A stretch of 64,000 nucleotides of DNA from Paenibacillus beijingensis (GTDB lineage: Bacteria; Bacillota; Bacilli; Paenibacillales; Paenibacillaceae). The notes under the pieces were generated by a model that saw only the letters and a program-made list of their open reading frames with translations, did not search any database and had not been told where the DNA came from. Made by a program: the position numbers and the translations under genes. Below, in pieces: positions 27,208 through 36,118 of the stretch (its first letter is position 1; every line of letters begins with the position of its first letter). The stretch lies in assembly GCF_000961095.1 (NCBI RefSeq), contig NZ_CP011058.1, forward strand, positions 248,001 through 312,000, read 5' to 3'.

Positions 27208-28836
27208 ATGAGGAACGCTACTACACTGAAAAGCGCGGCCGTCATCGCGGCTGCAGCCCTTCTGTTTGCAGGTTGCTCCGGTTCCGGCGGCAAGGGGCAT
27301 TCCGGCATGGATCACTCAAGCATGGGCCATAATATGGAAACCGGATCAAACAATGCAACGAATACCGGTTCCACTGAAAGATTAACCGGCACCGCCTTCA
27401 ATCTCACCGCCCAGGTCAGCAAGCAGGAGCTTGCTCCCGGCATTACGCTGCCGGTATGGACGTTCAATAACTCTGTTCCCGGCCCACAAATTCGCGTCAA
27501 GCAAGGGAATACCGTTACCATTAACTTGAAAAATGAGCTGCCTGCGCCGACATCGATCCATTGGCATGGAGTTCCGGTTCCGAATGCAATGGACGGCATC
27601 CCTGGTGTAACCCAGAATGCGGTTCAGCCTGGAGAGACTTTTACTTATACGTTCAAAGCGGAAGCCCCGGGCACGTACTGGTATCATTCCCATCAAGACA
27701 GCGCTAATCAGACGGACCGCGGACTGTACGGGTCCTTCGTTGTAGAAGCGAAAGACGGGGACAAGCCGGATCGCGACTATACCCTTATGCTTGATGAGTG
27801 GGTAAGCGCCGGAACGGGAGATAAAGGCGAGAATATGGCCGGTATGGACCACGGCACGATGAATATGAGCGGTTCAAATACGAGCGGCAGCTCCGATATG
27901 GGAGATACAAGCAGCGGACATGGCGGCCATGGGGCATCAAACGAAGCCGGTATGAATATGGGGCATGATATGAGTATGTACGATCTGTTCACCATTAACG
28001 GCAAATCCGGTTCTGCGGTGGAGCAGCTTCCGGTTAAAAAAGGGGAAAAAGTACGCATCCGTCTCATTAACGCCGGGTTTTTAAGTCATCAAATCCATCT
28101 GCACGGCCATGAATTCAAAGTAGTTACATCGGACGGTCAGCCGTTCAACAACCCTGCCGTTTTGAAAGATACGTTGGTCAATATCGCTCCCGGCGAGCGT
28201 TACGATCTTGAGTTTGTAGCGGATAACCCTGGGCAATGGCTCATCGAGGATCATAGCGGCGGCAAAGCCGGACAAGGACTGAAGGCGGTTATTGGATACG
28301 AAGGAGCAAGCGCCGGTACAGACAAACCGGACGTCTCCGATTCGTTGCCCTTGCTTGATATTACCCGCTACGGCGAAGCAAGCGCAGCTATGTTTACCCT
28401 GGATCAAACGTATTCGAAGTCGTACGATCTGGAGTTGAATACCGCAATGAAAAACGGCAGCATGGTCTACACCATTAACGGCAGCATCTTCCCGGATATC
28501 CCGCCCGTTAACGTGAAGAAGGGAGACACCGTAAAAGTGCGCATGGTCAACAATTCCCCGATGGACGACCATCCGATGCATCTGCACGGTCACTTCTTCC
28601 AGGTGCTGAGCAAAAACGGCAAGCCGCTTGAAGGCTCTCCCGTCATAAAGGATACACTCAACCTCAAACCGGGGGAAGAATATGTTGTCGCCTTTAAAGC
28701 GGATAACGAAGGAAACTGGATGTTCCACTGCCACGATCTGCACCACGCTGCCGCGGGTATGGTAGCGGAAGTGAAGTATGATGATTTCAAGACGAACTTT
28801 GTTCCTGATCCAAACGCCGGCAACATGCCGGAATAA
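27208..28836 (+). CDS. Multicopper oxidase, lipoprotein, CopA/CueO-like
   Basis: A 542-residue secreted lipoprotein (lipobox LLFAGC). Three cupredoxin domains carry the copper ligands: SIHWHGVP, TYWYHSH, HPMHLHGHFF and MFHCHDLHHAAAGM. A Met/His/Gly-rich insert at about 210-258 (GMDHGTMNMSG, GHGGHG, MNMGHDMSMY) resembles the Cu(I)-binding region of CueO and CopA. It should oxidise Cu(I) to less toxic Cu(II) at the cell surface, or act on phenols. GGAGG lies 8 bases before the ATG. The 154-base gap after the kinase gene contains a GTCAC-GAAA-GTGAC palindrome (27086-27099) that could be regulatory. Confidence 0.93.
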   Translation: MRNATTLKSAAVIAAAALLFAGCSGSGGKGHSGMDHSSMGHNMETGSNNATNTGSTERLTGTAFNLTAQVSKQELAPGITLPVWTFNNSVPGPQIRVKQGNTVTINLKNELPAPTSIHWHGVPVPNAMDGIPGVTQNAVQPGETFTYTFKAEAPGTYWYHSHQDSANQTDRGLYGSFVVEAKDGDKPDRDYTLMLDEWVSAGTGDKGENMAGMDHGTMNMSGSNTSGSSDMGDTSSGHGGHGASNEAGMNMGHDMSMYDLFTINGKSGSAVEQLPVKKGEKVRIRLINAGFLSHQIHLHGHEFKVVTSDGQPFNNPAVLKDTLVNIAPGERYDLEFVADNPGQWLIEDHSGGKAGQGLKAVIGYEGASAGTDKPDVSDSLPLLDITRYGEASAAMFTLDQTYSKSYDLELNTAMKNGSMVYTINGSIFPDIPPVNVKKGDTVKVRMVNNSPMDDHPMHLHGHFFQVLSKNGKPLEGSPVIKDTLNLKPGEEYVVAFKADNEGNWMFHCHDLHHAAAGMVAEVKYDDFKTNFVPDPNAGNMPE

Positions 28837-28856
28837 CGCTTCGGCAACAGCACAAA

Positions 28857-28895
28857 GGGCTGTTTCAAAAGGCCAATGACCTTTCGAAACAGCCC
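28857..28895. terminator. Bidirectional terminator, oxidase and aldo/keto reductase genes
   Basis: GGGCTGTTTC and GAAACAGCCC pair around an inner AAAGG/CCTTT stem. It lies 20 bases after the oxidase stop and 17 bases beyond the stop of the convergent reductase gene. Confidence 0.8.
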
Positions 28896-28911
28896 GTTCG
28901 TCTTTCATTTA

Positions 28912-29754
28912 TTAGAAATCAAAGTTGTCCGGGTCCGGACCGACACGATGGTTTTGATTCAGCCCGTCAATCTTCTCCATATCTTCTTTTGTCAGCTCAA
29001 AATCAAACACAGCCGCATTTTCAACGATCCGATGCTCTTTGGTCGATTTCGGAATGGTGACAACACCGTTTTGCAAATCCCAGCGCAAAATAACTTGGGC
29101 AATCGATTTGCCGTATTTATCGGCAATTTCTTTCAAGTCCGAATTATCGAGCAGTTCGCCTTGCATGAGCGGAGACCATGCTTCAAATTGAATGCCCTGC
29201 TCCTTGCAGAAAGCGCGCACTTCGTGTTGGGCCAGACGAGGATGGAACTCCACTTGGTTCACCATCGGTTTAATTTCGGCATCGTGCAGAAGTGTTTGAA
29301 GATGATGGACGTGGAAGTTGCTTACCCCGATCGCTTTTACGCGGCCTTCTTTATAAAGAGTTTCCAGCGCTCTCCAAGCTTCCTTGTATTTCCCTTCAAC
29401 CGGCCAGTGAATCAAATACAGATCCAGGTAATCCAGACCGAGTTTTTTCAAGCTCGTTTCATAAGCGGCGATCGTGGACTCGTATCCCAAATCGGCATTC
29501 CATACTTTCGATGTTACGAAAAGCTCTTCTCTGGAAATTCCGGCTTCTTCCAGTCCTTCGCGGATCCCGCGTCCGACTCCCTCTTCGTTTCCGTAGATCG
29601 CTGCCGTATCAATGCTGCGATATCCGTGTTTGATCGCCACTTTTACCGCGTTCTCAAGTTCAGGACCTTCCTCCACTTTAAATACGCCCAGACCAAACCA
29701 AGGCATTTTCACTCCATTTTGCAGCGTTGTTGTATCTTGCAAGTTTTTAGCCAT
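28912..29754 (-). CDS. Aldo/keto reductase
   Basis: The ATG at 29754 (AKNLQDTTTLQNGVKMPWFG) has GGAGG 8 bases upstream. The 280-residue protein is a single TIM barrel with the catalytic tetrad of the superfamily: Asp in SIDTAAIYGNE, Tyr in the same strand, Lys in VTSKVWN and His in LIHWPVEG. The NADPH-binding C-terminal motif is IPKSTKEHRI. It reduces aldehydes or dicarbonyls such as methylglyoxal. A paralogue lies at 40301-41125. Confidence 0.93.
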   Translation of the reverse strand: MAKNLQDTTTLQNGVKMPWFGLGVFKVEEGPELENAVKVAIKHGYRSIDTAAIYGNEEGVGRGIREGLEEAGISREELFVTSKVWNADLGYESTIAAYETSLKKLGLDYLDLYLIHWPVEGKYKEAWRALETLYKEGRVKAIGVSNFHVHHLQTLLHDAEIKPMVNQVEFHPRLAQHEVRAFCKEQGIQFEAWSPLMQGELLDNSDLKEIADKYGKSIAQVILRWDLQNGVVTIPKSTKEHRIVENAAVFDFELTKEDMEKIDGLNQNHRVGPDPDNFDF

Positions 29755-29848
29755 TATGTGTTCCTCCAATTATATTGTTGTTTATATAATCAATAATCCA
29801 TTCAGATAATGAGAACCATATGGATTAACATTGCCGGGTATCCTGATA

Positions 29849-30331
29849 TTAAAGCGGTTTGCTAATAAAAGTGCGAATCGCTTTTGTAACGAGCTCATGA
29901 TCTTCTTCCGGGGTTAATCCCGATACCGTCACCGTCCCGATTATTCCGGCGCCTTTTACTTTAATGGGAAAAGCTCCGCCAAATGCAGCGTATTTAAAAC
30001 GATCGAGCAGATAGCTTTCGTGGTAAGGTACCCCATTCAGCTCGCTCTGGACTTGCAAATAATAGGAGCTGTGATCATGCAGGGCAACGACACGATTTTT
30101 CCGCTGAATCCAATTGCTGTTATCTTCAGATGTTCCTGTCATCTTAAAATGGAACAGCTGCACCCCGTTTTTCGTGATGTCTACGGCGATTCGCTTCCCT
30201 GCTTTATCGGCCATTTCAATAATCGATAACCCTAATTGAAGAGCATCTTCGTTCGTAAAAGAAGCGAACTGCAGCGTTTCTTCCTCTTCTGCGATCATTG
30301 CCAACTTTTCGTTCAAAAACGCAGTACCCAT
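29849..30331 (-). CDS. UPF0303 / GlcG-HbpS-like protein
   Basis: A 160-residue protein of the UPF0303 family, whose fold resembles the haem-degrading HbpS/GlcG domain ([20 protein letters not shown], then [20 protein letters not shown]). The biochemical role of UPF0303 is unsettled. AGAGGTGA lies just before the ATG. It is divergent from a broken HxlR-like regulator gene, and the palindrome between them suggests the pair was once regulator and target. Confidence 0.8.
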   Translation of the reverse strand: MGTAFLNEKLAMIAEEEETLQFASFTNEDALQLGLSIIEMADKAGKRIAVDITKNGVQLFHFKMTGTSEDNSNWIQRKNRVVALHDHSSYYLQVQSELNGVPYHESYLLDRFKYAAFGGAFPIKVKGAGIIGTVTVSGLTPEEDHELVTKAIRTFISKPL

Positions 30332-30407
30332 ATTATCACCTCTTAACTTTGCTTTATTGTTTGTATCCAGCCGACAAATGTTATTATGGGATATATCAAA
30401 TATAATG

Positions 30408-30423
30408 AAAAGTACGTACTTTT
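30408..30423. promoter_or_regulatory. 16-bp perfect palindrome, probable HxlR-type operator
   Basis: AAAAGTAC/GTACTTTT lies immediately after a TATAAT (30401-30406), the usual place for a repressor site. A partial copy, AAAAGTACC, lies at 30441-30449. It is between the UPF0303 gene and the broken HxlR-like gene. HxlR-family regulators bind palindromes of this sort. Confidence 0.6.
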
Positions 30424-30466
30424 TTGTACCGTAGGAACTTAAAAGTACCTATAAAATTGGAGAAGT

Positions 30467-30610
30467 ATGGGCGGCCCCGTCAATAAAATGATCGCCAAAT
30501 ATAAGAAGGGGTTTACCAGCGGAACTGAGTTCCTTTTGTGTCCTGTTTAGGACTTGCTCGATCAATCGTCAAAAAATAGATAGATGGCGATCGTGTTGTT
30601 CTTAAATAAA
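30467..30610 (+). pseudogene. HxlR-like regulator N-terminal fragment with two in-frame TAG codons
   Basis: GGAG precedes ATG at 30467, giving MGGPVNKMIAKYKKGFTSGT and EFLLCPV, then TAG (30548). The same frame continues DLLDQSSKNR, TAG (30581), MAIVLFLNK. Reading through, it resembles the start of HxlR regulators ([20 protein letters not shown] pattern), with the redox-type Cys in place. The rest of the gene is absent, replaced by the end of vanT. It is a truncated, doubly nonsense-mutated remnant. The family call rests on the CPV-x-DLLD block and context. Confidence 0.55.
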
Positions 30611-32749
30611 AATTCGCGAAACCCGCGCCCCGAGGGCGCTAACCACTTCGTTCGTAATTGTGCCGGCCATTTCGGCGATTTCCCCGGCCGTAATCCGGTT
30701 TTCGCCGTCTTGTCCGATCAGCGTTACCGGATCGCCCTGGCGGACATCGTTAATATCCGTTACGTCCACCATCATCTGGTCCATGCACATTTTGCCGACG
30801 ATTCTCGCCCGCTGACCATGAATGAGCACGCAGCCGCCTCTTTCCGGCAGCTCCCTTGGAATGCCGTCGGCATAACCGATCGATACCGTCGCCACCTTGC
30901 AGTCGAGCGGTGCGGTGAAGCTTCTGCCATAGCCGACGGATTCGCCCGCGCGAACGCCGTTCACCCTCGTCACCCTCGCCTTCAGCGTTAAAACCGGGCG
31001 AAGGTCGACGTCTGCGCGAATCCGGTCGCACTCGCTGGACAGCAGACCGTAAAGTGCAATGCCGGGCCGCGCCACATCAAGGTTAAGCTCGGAATAGTTC
31101 AGAATGCCGTAGCTGCTTTGAAGATGAACCATGCCGGGACGGAAGCCCACGGCACGAACTTGCCTGACAATGCTTTCGAACCGCTCGATTTGCATTCGGG
31201 TGAAGGCGACATCCTCCTGCTCCAGGCTGTCCGCCGCCGCCAGATGACTGAAGGTGCCGGTTACTTTCAGCCGGCTGTGCCGGTACATGGACAGCACCCG
31301 CTCCGTATCGTCGTACGGCTCGCCGAGCCGGTTCATACCGGTATCGATTTTAATATGAACCTTTATTTTCTTGCCGAATGCTTGAAGCCGCTCTGCATCA
31401 TTGGCGCTGACGGCCGTCTGCGTAAGCCTGAAGCGGACAACATCGCCAAGACGATGCGTGGGCGTATAGCCGAGGATGAGAATTTCTCCGCGGACACCCT
31501 TCCGGCGAAGCTTTATCCCTTCGTCGATCTCCGCAACCGCGAAGCAGCGTACGCCCGCCCTGTAAAGCCGCTTCGCAATTCGAATGCTACCATGGCCGTA
31601 AGCCTCTGCTTTGACAACGGCCATGATTTGCGTGCTGGGCGGCAGCGCGTTCTTCAGTTCCCGTAAATTATGATCCAAATGCTCCAGGTTGATCTCCGCC
31701 CATGCCCGATCCGTGCCGGGAATCTTGTTGGCAACCTTAGTTCTCCTTATCCCGGCCAGGAAAACGACCGCAGACGATAGAAGCATCGACAAAGCTGTAA
31801 CGGCAAGGAAGTGAACGAGGCTGTCTTTGACCAAGACAGGCTCAAGTCCGGTCAGCTTGGCAATGCCGCGAATGAGGACGATGGCAAGCGGGTGAAGCAT
31901 ATAAACCCAGGTGCTTGCTTGTCTCATAAACCGTCGCTCGCGGCCTCCCCACGTAAGCAGCAGGCGAAACAGGGCGTAAACGGCCGGAACCAAAGCGATA
32001 TACATGCTGTCGTGCCGGGGATAACCTGCCTCGTGCAGCACAATCCCTTCAGCCAGCAGCAGCCCCATCGAGACCAAAAATGCAGCCGCATACCAATTGC
32101 CGGATCGGGACTTTTCGTCGCGGTTGGCGGCCGAAGCTCCCAAGGCAATGTACAGGGGAGCGAAGCCGATGCCGCCCCTGGTATAATCGAACCATTCGAA
32201 TAGATGATCGTAAAAGGAAGAGAGGAAGCCGATTTGAGCGGCAAGCCCGTAATAGCTGTCTCCGAGCAGCGCGAAGACATACAGTACGCTTGCCACAACC
32301 AGCACATAGCGGTCCGTTGTCTTGGCGCGCAGCCAATAGACGATGCAAGTGCCTGTCATAAGAGCCGGAAGATACCACAAGTGATAAAACGTGCCGTCGA
32401 ACACAATGTCTTTCGCTAATGAGGCAATACTCCACGGTTCGTTGAAATGCCCGGCATAAACGTTCAGCGGCAGGTACATCAGAAAGCCCGCCCCGTACAG
32501 CAAACCGATGCGGAGCATGAATCGCTTCAATGCCGCCCGCTCCTGCGCCTTCTCTCCCTTCATCCTGCCGAAGAAAAAGTAGCCCGATGCCATAAAAAAG
32601 AACGGAACCGCAAGCCGTGCAACGATGCCGGTCAAAATAAAATCCGCGCTTGGGCTGTAAGAGATGAACGGTCCGGTATGTATGGCAATGACTAAAATGG
32701 CGGCGATCAGCTTGAAGCGATCCACCTCTCCATGGCTAATCTTAGCCAT
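30602..32749 (-). CDS. vanT: VanT-type membrane-bound serine racemase
   Basis: A 715-residue two-domain protein. The first 340 residues form an acyltransferase-3-type membrane domain of about ten helices (FKLIAAILVIAIHTGPFI at the start) thought to import serine. Residues 346-715 are a PLP-dependent alanine-racemase-like domain with the PLP lysine in VVKAEAYGHG (K380), GYGRSF and MCMDQMMVDV. VanT makes D-serine for D-Ala-D-Ser peptidoglycan precursors. The ATG overlaps the vanXY stop by 8 bases; a longer open frame upstream is antisense of nothing useful and is rejected. It is the last gene of the resistance operon. Confidence 0.93.
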   Translation of the reverse strand: MAKISHGEVDRFKLIAAILVIAIHTGPFISYSPSADFILTGIVARLAVPFFFMASGYFFFGRMKGEKAQERAALKRFMLRIGLLYGAGFLMYLPLNVYAGHFNEPWSIASLAKDIVFDGTFYHLWYLPALMTGTCIVYWLRAKTTDRYVLVVASVLYVFALLGDSYYGLAAQIGFLSSFYDHLFEWFDYTRGGIGFAPLYIALGASAANRDEKSRSGNWYAAAFLVSMGLLLAEGIVLHEAGYPRHDSMYIALVPAVYALFRLLLTWGGRERRFMRQASTWVYMLHPLAIVLIRGIAKLTGLEPVLVKDSLVHFLAVTALSMLLSSAVVFLAGIRRTKVANKIPGTDRAWAEINLEHLDHNLRELKNALPPSTQIMAVVKAEAYGHGSIRIAKRLYRAGVRCFAVAEIDEGIKLRRKGVRGEILILGYTPTHRLGDVVRFRLTQTAVSANDAERLQAFGKKIKVHIKIDTGMNRLGEPYDDTERVLSMYRHSRLKVTGTFSHLAAADSLEQEDVAFTRMQIERFESIVRQVRAVGFRPGMVHLQSSYGILNYSELNLDVARPGIALYGLLSSECDRIRADVDLRPVLTLKARVTRVNGVRAGESVGYGRSFTAPLDCKVATVSIGYADGIPRELPERGGCVLIHGQRARIVGKMCMDQMMVDVTDINDVRQGDPVTLIGQDGENRITAGEIAEMAGTITNEVVSALGARVSRIFI

Positions 32750-33584
32750 AGACGGCACGCCCTGCCTTGTTAAATGCGGTGACAACATAACCGTCCTCAT
32801 TGTTACCGGACAGCTGCCAGCCGTCGCACGCTCTCGGCACCCGCACAGCTGTAACGTCTTCCTCCGCGGCGACATAATAGATCTCAACCAGCGCCTCATG
32901 ACGCTTGACGTATAGATGTGATTTACTCCACGCATGCTCCTTGATATAAGCTGTATATTCTTCGAGGCACAACCCTTCTCTTTCCATAATCCCCGAATGC
33001 GGATAACCGACATAACGGAAATGCCACGGTTCGTTTGCGATGCCCGTAATTTGCGATTTACTTTCCTGGTACCGCTGGATAAAGCCGTATTCCGCCGCAA
33101 GCCGCTTGAAGTCTGCGGCGGCGCCGTGATCGGGAAAGGACGGCCGGATGTAATCCATGTTGCCTTCATAAAGCCCCACGTCTACTGCCAGCCCTGTTTG
33201 GTGCTCGCTTGCTCCCGGAAGCGCCACGTAGCTTGCCGTAAAAGCCGCGCCATTGTTCTGTAAGGACTCCTCATAAAGACGTTCCTGCGCTTCCTTCGAG
33301 CGATAACCGCTGACGACCGCTATCGCCTCTTTACCCCCGCAGGCTTCAAGCAGGGCGGTCAGCTGCAGCAGGCAGGTACTCTGCAGCGAGATGAGCGGTT
33401 CCTCGCGCGATTCAATCTGAAGAATGCCGGCAGGTACAGCGACGATATTCCGTGCTGGCCGTCTCACGGGATGCTCGCGGTTGACAAGGATGAGATTTCC
33501 GTCGTACAGCCGCCCCCGCTCAATCGGAACAGCCTCATAATCCGCCGCTATCGGCGCTTCACCCCAATAGGTCCATTCCGTCAT
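32742..33584 (-). CDS. vanXY: VanXY-type D,D-dipeptidase/D,D-carboxypeptidase
   Basis: A 280-residue enzyme of the VanY/VanX zinc peptidase family. Zinc and catalytic residues are visible in SEHQTGLAVD (H128, D135) and EPWH (E185, H188), with SGYRSKEAQERLY before them. No signal peptide or membrane helix is present, so it acts in the cytoplasm, which marks VanXY rather than VanY. It removes D-Ala-D-Ala dipeptide and the terminal D-Ala of normal precursors. It is longer than the enterococcal VanXY-C at both ends. ATGA overlap with the ligase gene shows coupling. Confidence 0.9.
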   Translation of the reverse strand: MTEWTYWGEAPIAADYEAVPIERGRLYDGNLILVNREHPVRRPARNIVAVPAGILQIESREEPLISLQSTCLLQLTALLEACGGKEAIAVVSGYRSKEAQERLYEESLQNNGAAFTASYVALPGASEHQTGLAVDVGLYEGNMDYIRPSFPDHGAAADFKRLAAEYGFIQRYQESKSQITGIANEPWHFRYVGYPHSGIMEREGLCLEEYTAYIKEHAWSKSHLYVKRHEALVEIYYVAAEEDVTAVRVPRACDGWQLSGNNEDGYVVTAFNKAGRAVYG

Positions 33585-34648
33585 GCCCGCACCTCCTGAA
33601 CGGCCGCTGCCACTAACCGGTCCAACAGCTCGGGGAAGTTCATCCCCGCCTCCCGCATCATGCTCGGATATCTGCTTTTCGCCGTGAAACCGGGAATCGT
33701 GTTCACCTCGTTGAACAGCAGCGTTCCGTCCTTTGTCAGAAACAGATCGACTCGTGCCAGACCGCTGCAGCCTAATGCCCGATAGATCCGGAGCGCCATT
33801 TCTGTTGCTTCTTTTGCCTTGTTCGGATCAATTCGCGCCGGAAGATGAATGGAGGCGGTGCTTAACGAATATTTCTCCTCATGGTCGAAGAACTCGCCCG
33901 CAAGCTCGATCTCGTCCATTTCCCCCATTACAAGGTACGGCGTGTTCCCCAGCACCGCGCAGCCAAGCTCAAAGCCGTCGACATGCCGCTCGATCACGAC
34001 CTTGCTGTCGTGCAGATGTGCGGCCTCGATCCCTGCCATCAGCTCCTGCTTGTTATAGACTTTGGTGATGCCGATCGAGGAGCCGGACTTCGCAGGCTTA
34101 ACGTAAAGCGGAAACCCCAGCTTCTCCGCCGCGGCAACGGTCTCGAACACCGGATCTCCCGCCGTTACCGTTATAAAAGGAGGAACGCCGATACCCGCCG
34201 CTGCGACCAACGTTTTGGCAATTGCCTTATCCATGCAGATCGCGGAAGACAACGTATCGCAGCCTACGAACGGAATACCCGACAGCTCCAGCAGTCCCTG
34301 CATCGTGCCGTCTTCCCCGTTTTTGCCGTGCAGTACGGGGAACACGGCATCTAGTGGAGTGAACCGGTACTCCGTCCCGACCAGCTCGATCAGCCCTTTC
34401 ATCGCCCGGTTGGGCGAAAGAAGAACGGGGGTGCAGCTTGGGTGCAAGCTCCAACTGTCCTCCTGGATACGGTCAACCTCGCCCTCATATCGATACCACT
34501 GTCCGTCTCTCGTAATGCCGATCATGACGATGTCATACTTTTCTCGATTCAAATTCAAATGATTCAAAACAGCTGCCGAAGAGGATAAAGACACCTCATG
34601 CTCCGTTGAACAGCCGCCAAACAACACGCCGATCGTAAGCTTTTTCAT
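33581..34648 (-). CDS. D-alanine--D-serine ligase (VanC/E/G type)
   Basis: A 355-residue ATP-grasp ligase. Conserved parts are FGGCSTEHEVSLSS at the start, HGKNGEDGTMQG, the ATP-binding YVKPAKSGSSIGITKV, and the C-terminal metal site LFNEVNTIPGFT. In the omega loop it reads EEKYSLSTASIHLPARI; EKY is the motif of D-Ala:D-Ser ligases and differs from the VanA/VanB D-lactate ligases. Downstream vanXY and vanT genes support the same class. The ATG at 34648 is preferred over TTG at 34651 because the homologous start of the sigma gene uses ATG at the same distance from GGAG. Confidence 0.92.
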   Translation of the reverse strand: MKKLTIGVLFGGCSTEHEVSLSSSAAVLNHLNLNREKYDIVMIGITRDGQWYRYEGEVDRIQEDSWSLHPSCTPVLLSPNRAMKGLIELVGTEYRFTPLDAVFPVLHGKNGEDGTMQGLLELSGIPFVGCDTLSSAICMDKAIAKTLVAAAGIGVPPFITVTAGDPVFETVAAAEKLGFPLYVKPAKSGSSIGITKVYNKQELMAGIEAAHLHDSKVVIERHVDGFELGCAVLGNTPYLVMGEMDEIELAGEFFDHEEKYSLSTASIHLPARIDPNKAKEATEMALRIYRALGCSGLARVDLFLTKDGTLLFNEVNTIPGFTAKSRYPSMMREAGMNFPELLDRLVAAAVQEVRA

Positions 34649-34658
34649 CAATAACCAG

Positions 34659-34756
34659 TCTCCTTGTTCATCGTGATGACTCTAGGATAACGGGCCGAAA
34701 TTATGAAGCAATGAAGACGGGCTTAGCAAAATCATAACTTTTGCTTATCGTTTCTT
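34659..34756 (-). promoter_or_regulatory. Promoter region of the ligase-vanXY-vanT operon (duplicate of the sigma-gene promoter)
   Basis: This 98-base block aligns without gaps to 37598-37695 (79 identical bases by hand count). On the minus strand three 11-bp-spaced boxes, TAAGC, TATGA, TAAGC (at 34747, 34736 and 34725), look like direct repeats bound by OmpR/VanR-type regulators. A -10-like TATCCT is at 34689-34684. The -35 is poor, as expected of an activated promoter. VanR is the natural candidate activator. Confidence 0.7.
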
Positions 34757-34770
34757 AAGATTTAGTCGAC

Positions 34771-34807
34771 AAAAAAACACAGCCTCCTTTAGGTAAGGTA
34801 AGCTGTG
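34771..34807 (-). terminator. Terminator after vanS
   Basis: CACAGC and GCTGTG pair around an inner CCTT/AAGG stem and are followed on the minus strand by seven T. It lies 7 bases after the vanS stop, separating the regulatory operon from the resistance operon. Confidence 0.85.
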
Positions 34808-34813
34808 CCTCAA

Positions 34814-36118
34814 TTAAGAATGGTAACCGGCTGCTGAGAAGCTCTCAATCGCCAGCGGGAAGCGGGTCTCGAACACCGTCTCCCGATGTCCGCTTCGGAC
34901 CGTGATGAAACCGTCGTGCAAATCGACGATGCTCTTGACGATCGCAAGCCCAAGGCCCGTGCCCCCCGTTTGCTTCGACCGGGACTGCTCGACCCGATAG
35001 AACCGATCGAACAAATAAGGCAGGTCCTTCTCGGGGATCGGCTCGCCGTAGTTGACGACCTCTACCACTGCAAACCCGTTCTCCGCACGCAGGCGGATAT
35101 CGACAAAATGTCCGTCCCCTCCGTAAAGAATCGCATTCGTGATCAAATTCTCGAAGGCGCGGACTAGACGGTCGCCGTCAGCCATAATATGAAGCGGCTG
35201 ATAGTCCGATTGGATACGGCCGGCCATACCTGCAGCTTCCAGGCTCGGAACAAATTCCTCCAGCAGCTGCCGGAAGAACGCGTCCAGGTCGAGCTTGAAT
35301 TTCTCGATCGGCATGCCGTTGTTCAGGCGCGTGAAGTCGAATAGATCGTCGATCAGCTTCTTCAGAGCGATCGATTTCTCATAAGCAATACCGACGTAAT
35401 ACCGCAGCTCGACCTCGTCCTTGTACCTGTCATTCTCGATCAGCTCCAGAAAACCAAGGATCGACGTTAAAGGAGTGCGAAGATCGTGCGATACCCCGGT
35501 AATCAAATCGTTCTTCGTTTTCTCGGCAAGGCGTTCCTCTTCGATCGAGGCGCTCAATCTTCGGCTCATCTGGTTAATATTATATGCCACTTCGCCCAGT
35601 TCGTCGGATGATCTGACCGGAATCTCATAGTCCAAATTCCCGTGCGCGATATGCTGCAGCCCGTCCGTAATCTCCTTCAAATACCGTATCATCTGGTTGC
35701 TTAACAGGAAAAATAAAACCAGAAAGAGCACGCAGCCACTGATAAGCAGAACCGGCTCGACGCCGATGGAACTTAAGAGCAACACGAGCAAATCCCGGAT
35801 AGGCTCTATTCTTTTCAGAATGGGGCCGACGAACAGTAAGAAAAAGAGAATGGAGAGGGTAATCGCAATGCTGCCCGCAAAGGCAAAAATAAATTTCCAG
35901 CGGATGGTCCTATACAGCCAGCCTCCCATCCGGTCCGTGCCGAAGCTTTCGGACCTGGCATGCGCTCGGCCGCGAAAGCGGAAAAAAAGGCGTACACCTA
36001 TTAACAAGCCGCCAAGGAGCAGGAGCATCAAAAATACGTTGTTATAATACAACCACGATCCGAATCTGTACAGAAACCGTATTCCGATATCCCAAATCAC
36101 ATTGAAGGCATCGCTCAT
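34814..36118 (-). CDS. vanS: VanS-type sensor histidine kinase
   Basis: The ATG at 36118 overlaps the vanR stop (ATGA) and gives a 434-residue kinase. It has an N-terminal helix (about 18-42), a basic loop, a second pair of helices (about 70-140, with a short outer loop), HAMP (about 150-200), the phosphoacceptor motif VSHDLRTPLTSILGFLE, N-box FENLITNAILYGG and G-boxes YGEPIPEKD and GGTGLGLAIV. Four helices is more than the two of VanS-A but similar to VanS-E/G kinds. It should sense the glycopeptide or cell-wall damage and phosphorylate VanR. Confidence 0.9.
   Translation of the reverse strand: MSDAFNVIWDIGIRFLYRFGSWLYYNNVFLMLLLLGGLLIGVRLFFRFRGRAHARSESFGTDRMGGWLYRTIRWKFIFAFAGSIAITLSILFFLLFVGPILKRIEPIRDLLVLLLSSIGVEPVLLISGCVLFLVLFFLLSNQMIRYLKEITDGLQHIAHGNLDYEIPVRSSDELGEVAYNINQMSRRLSASIEEERLAEKTKNDLITGVSHDLRTPLTSILGFLELIENDRYKDEVELRYYVGIAYEKSIALKKLIDDLFDFTRLNNGMPIEKFKLDLDAFFRQLLEEFVPSLEAAGMAGRIQSDYQPLHIMADGDRLVRAFENLITNAILYGGDGHFVDIRLRAENGFAVVEVVNYGEPIPEKDLPYLFDRFYRVEQSRSKQTGGTGLGLAIVKSIVDLHDGFITVRSGHRETVFETRFPLAIESFSAAGYHS

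Noticed and set aside
30467..30610. TAG recoding (for example pyrrolysine) in the HxlR-like fragment
   Set aside because: The gene also lacks its whole C-terminal part, so decay is the simpler reading.
32750..33169. N-terminal extension of vanT giving an 855-residue protein
   Set aside because: It runs in another frame through the vanXY gene and has no helix or family similarity; the ATG at 32749 gives the normal VanT start.
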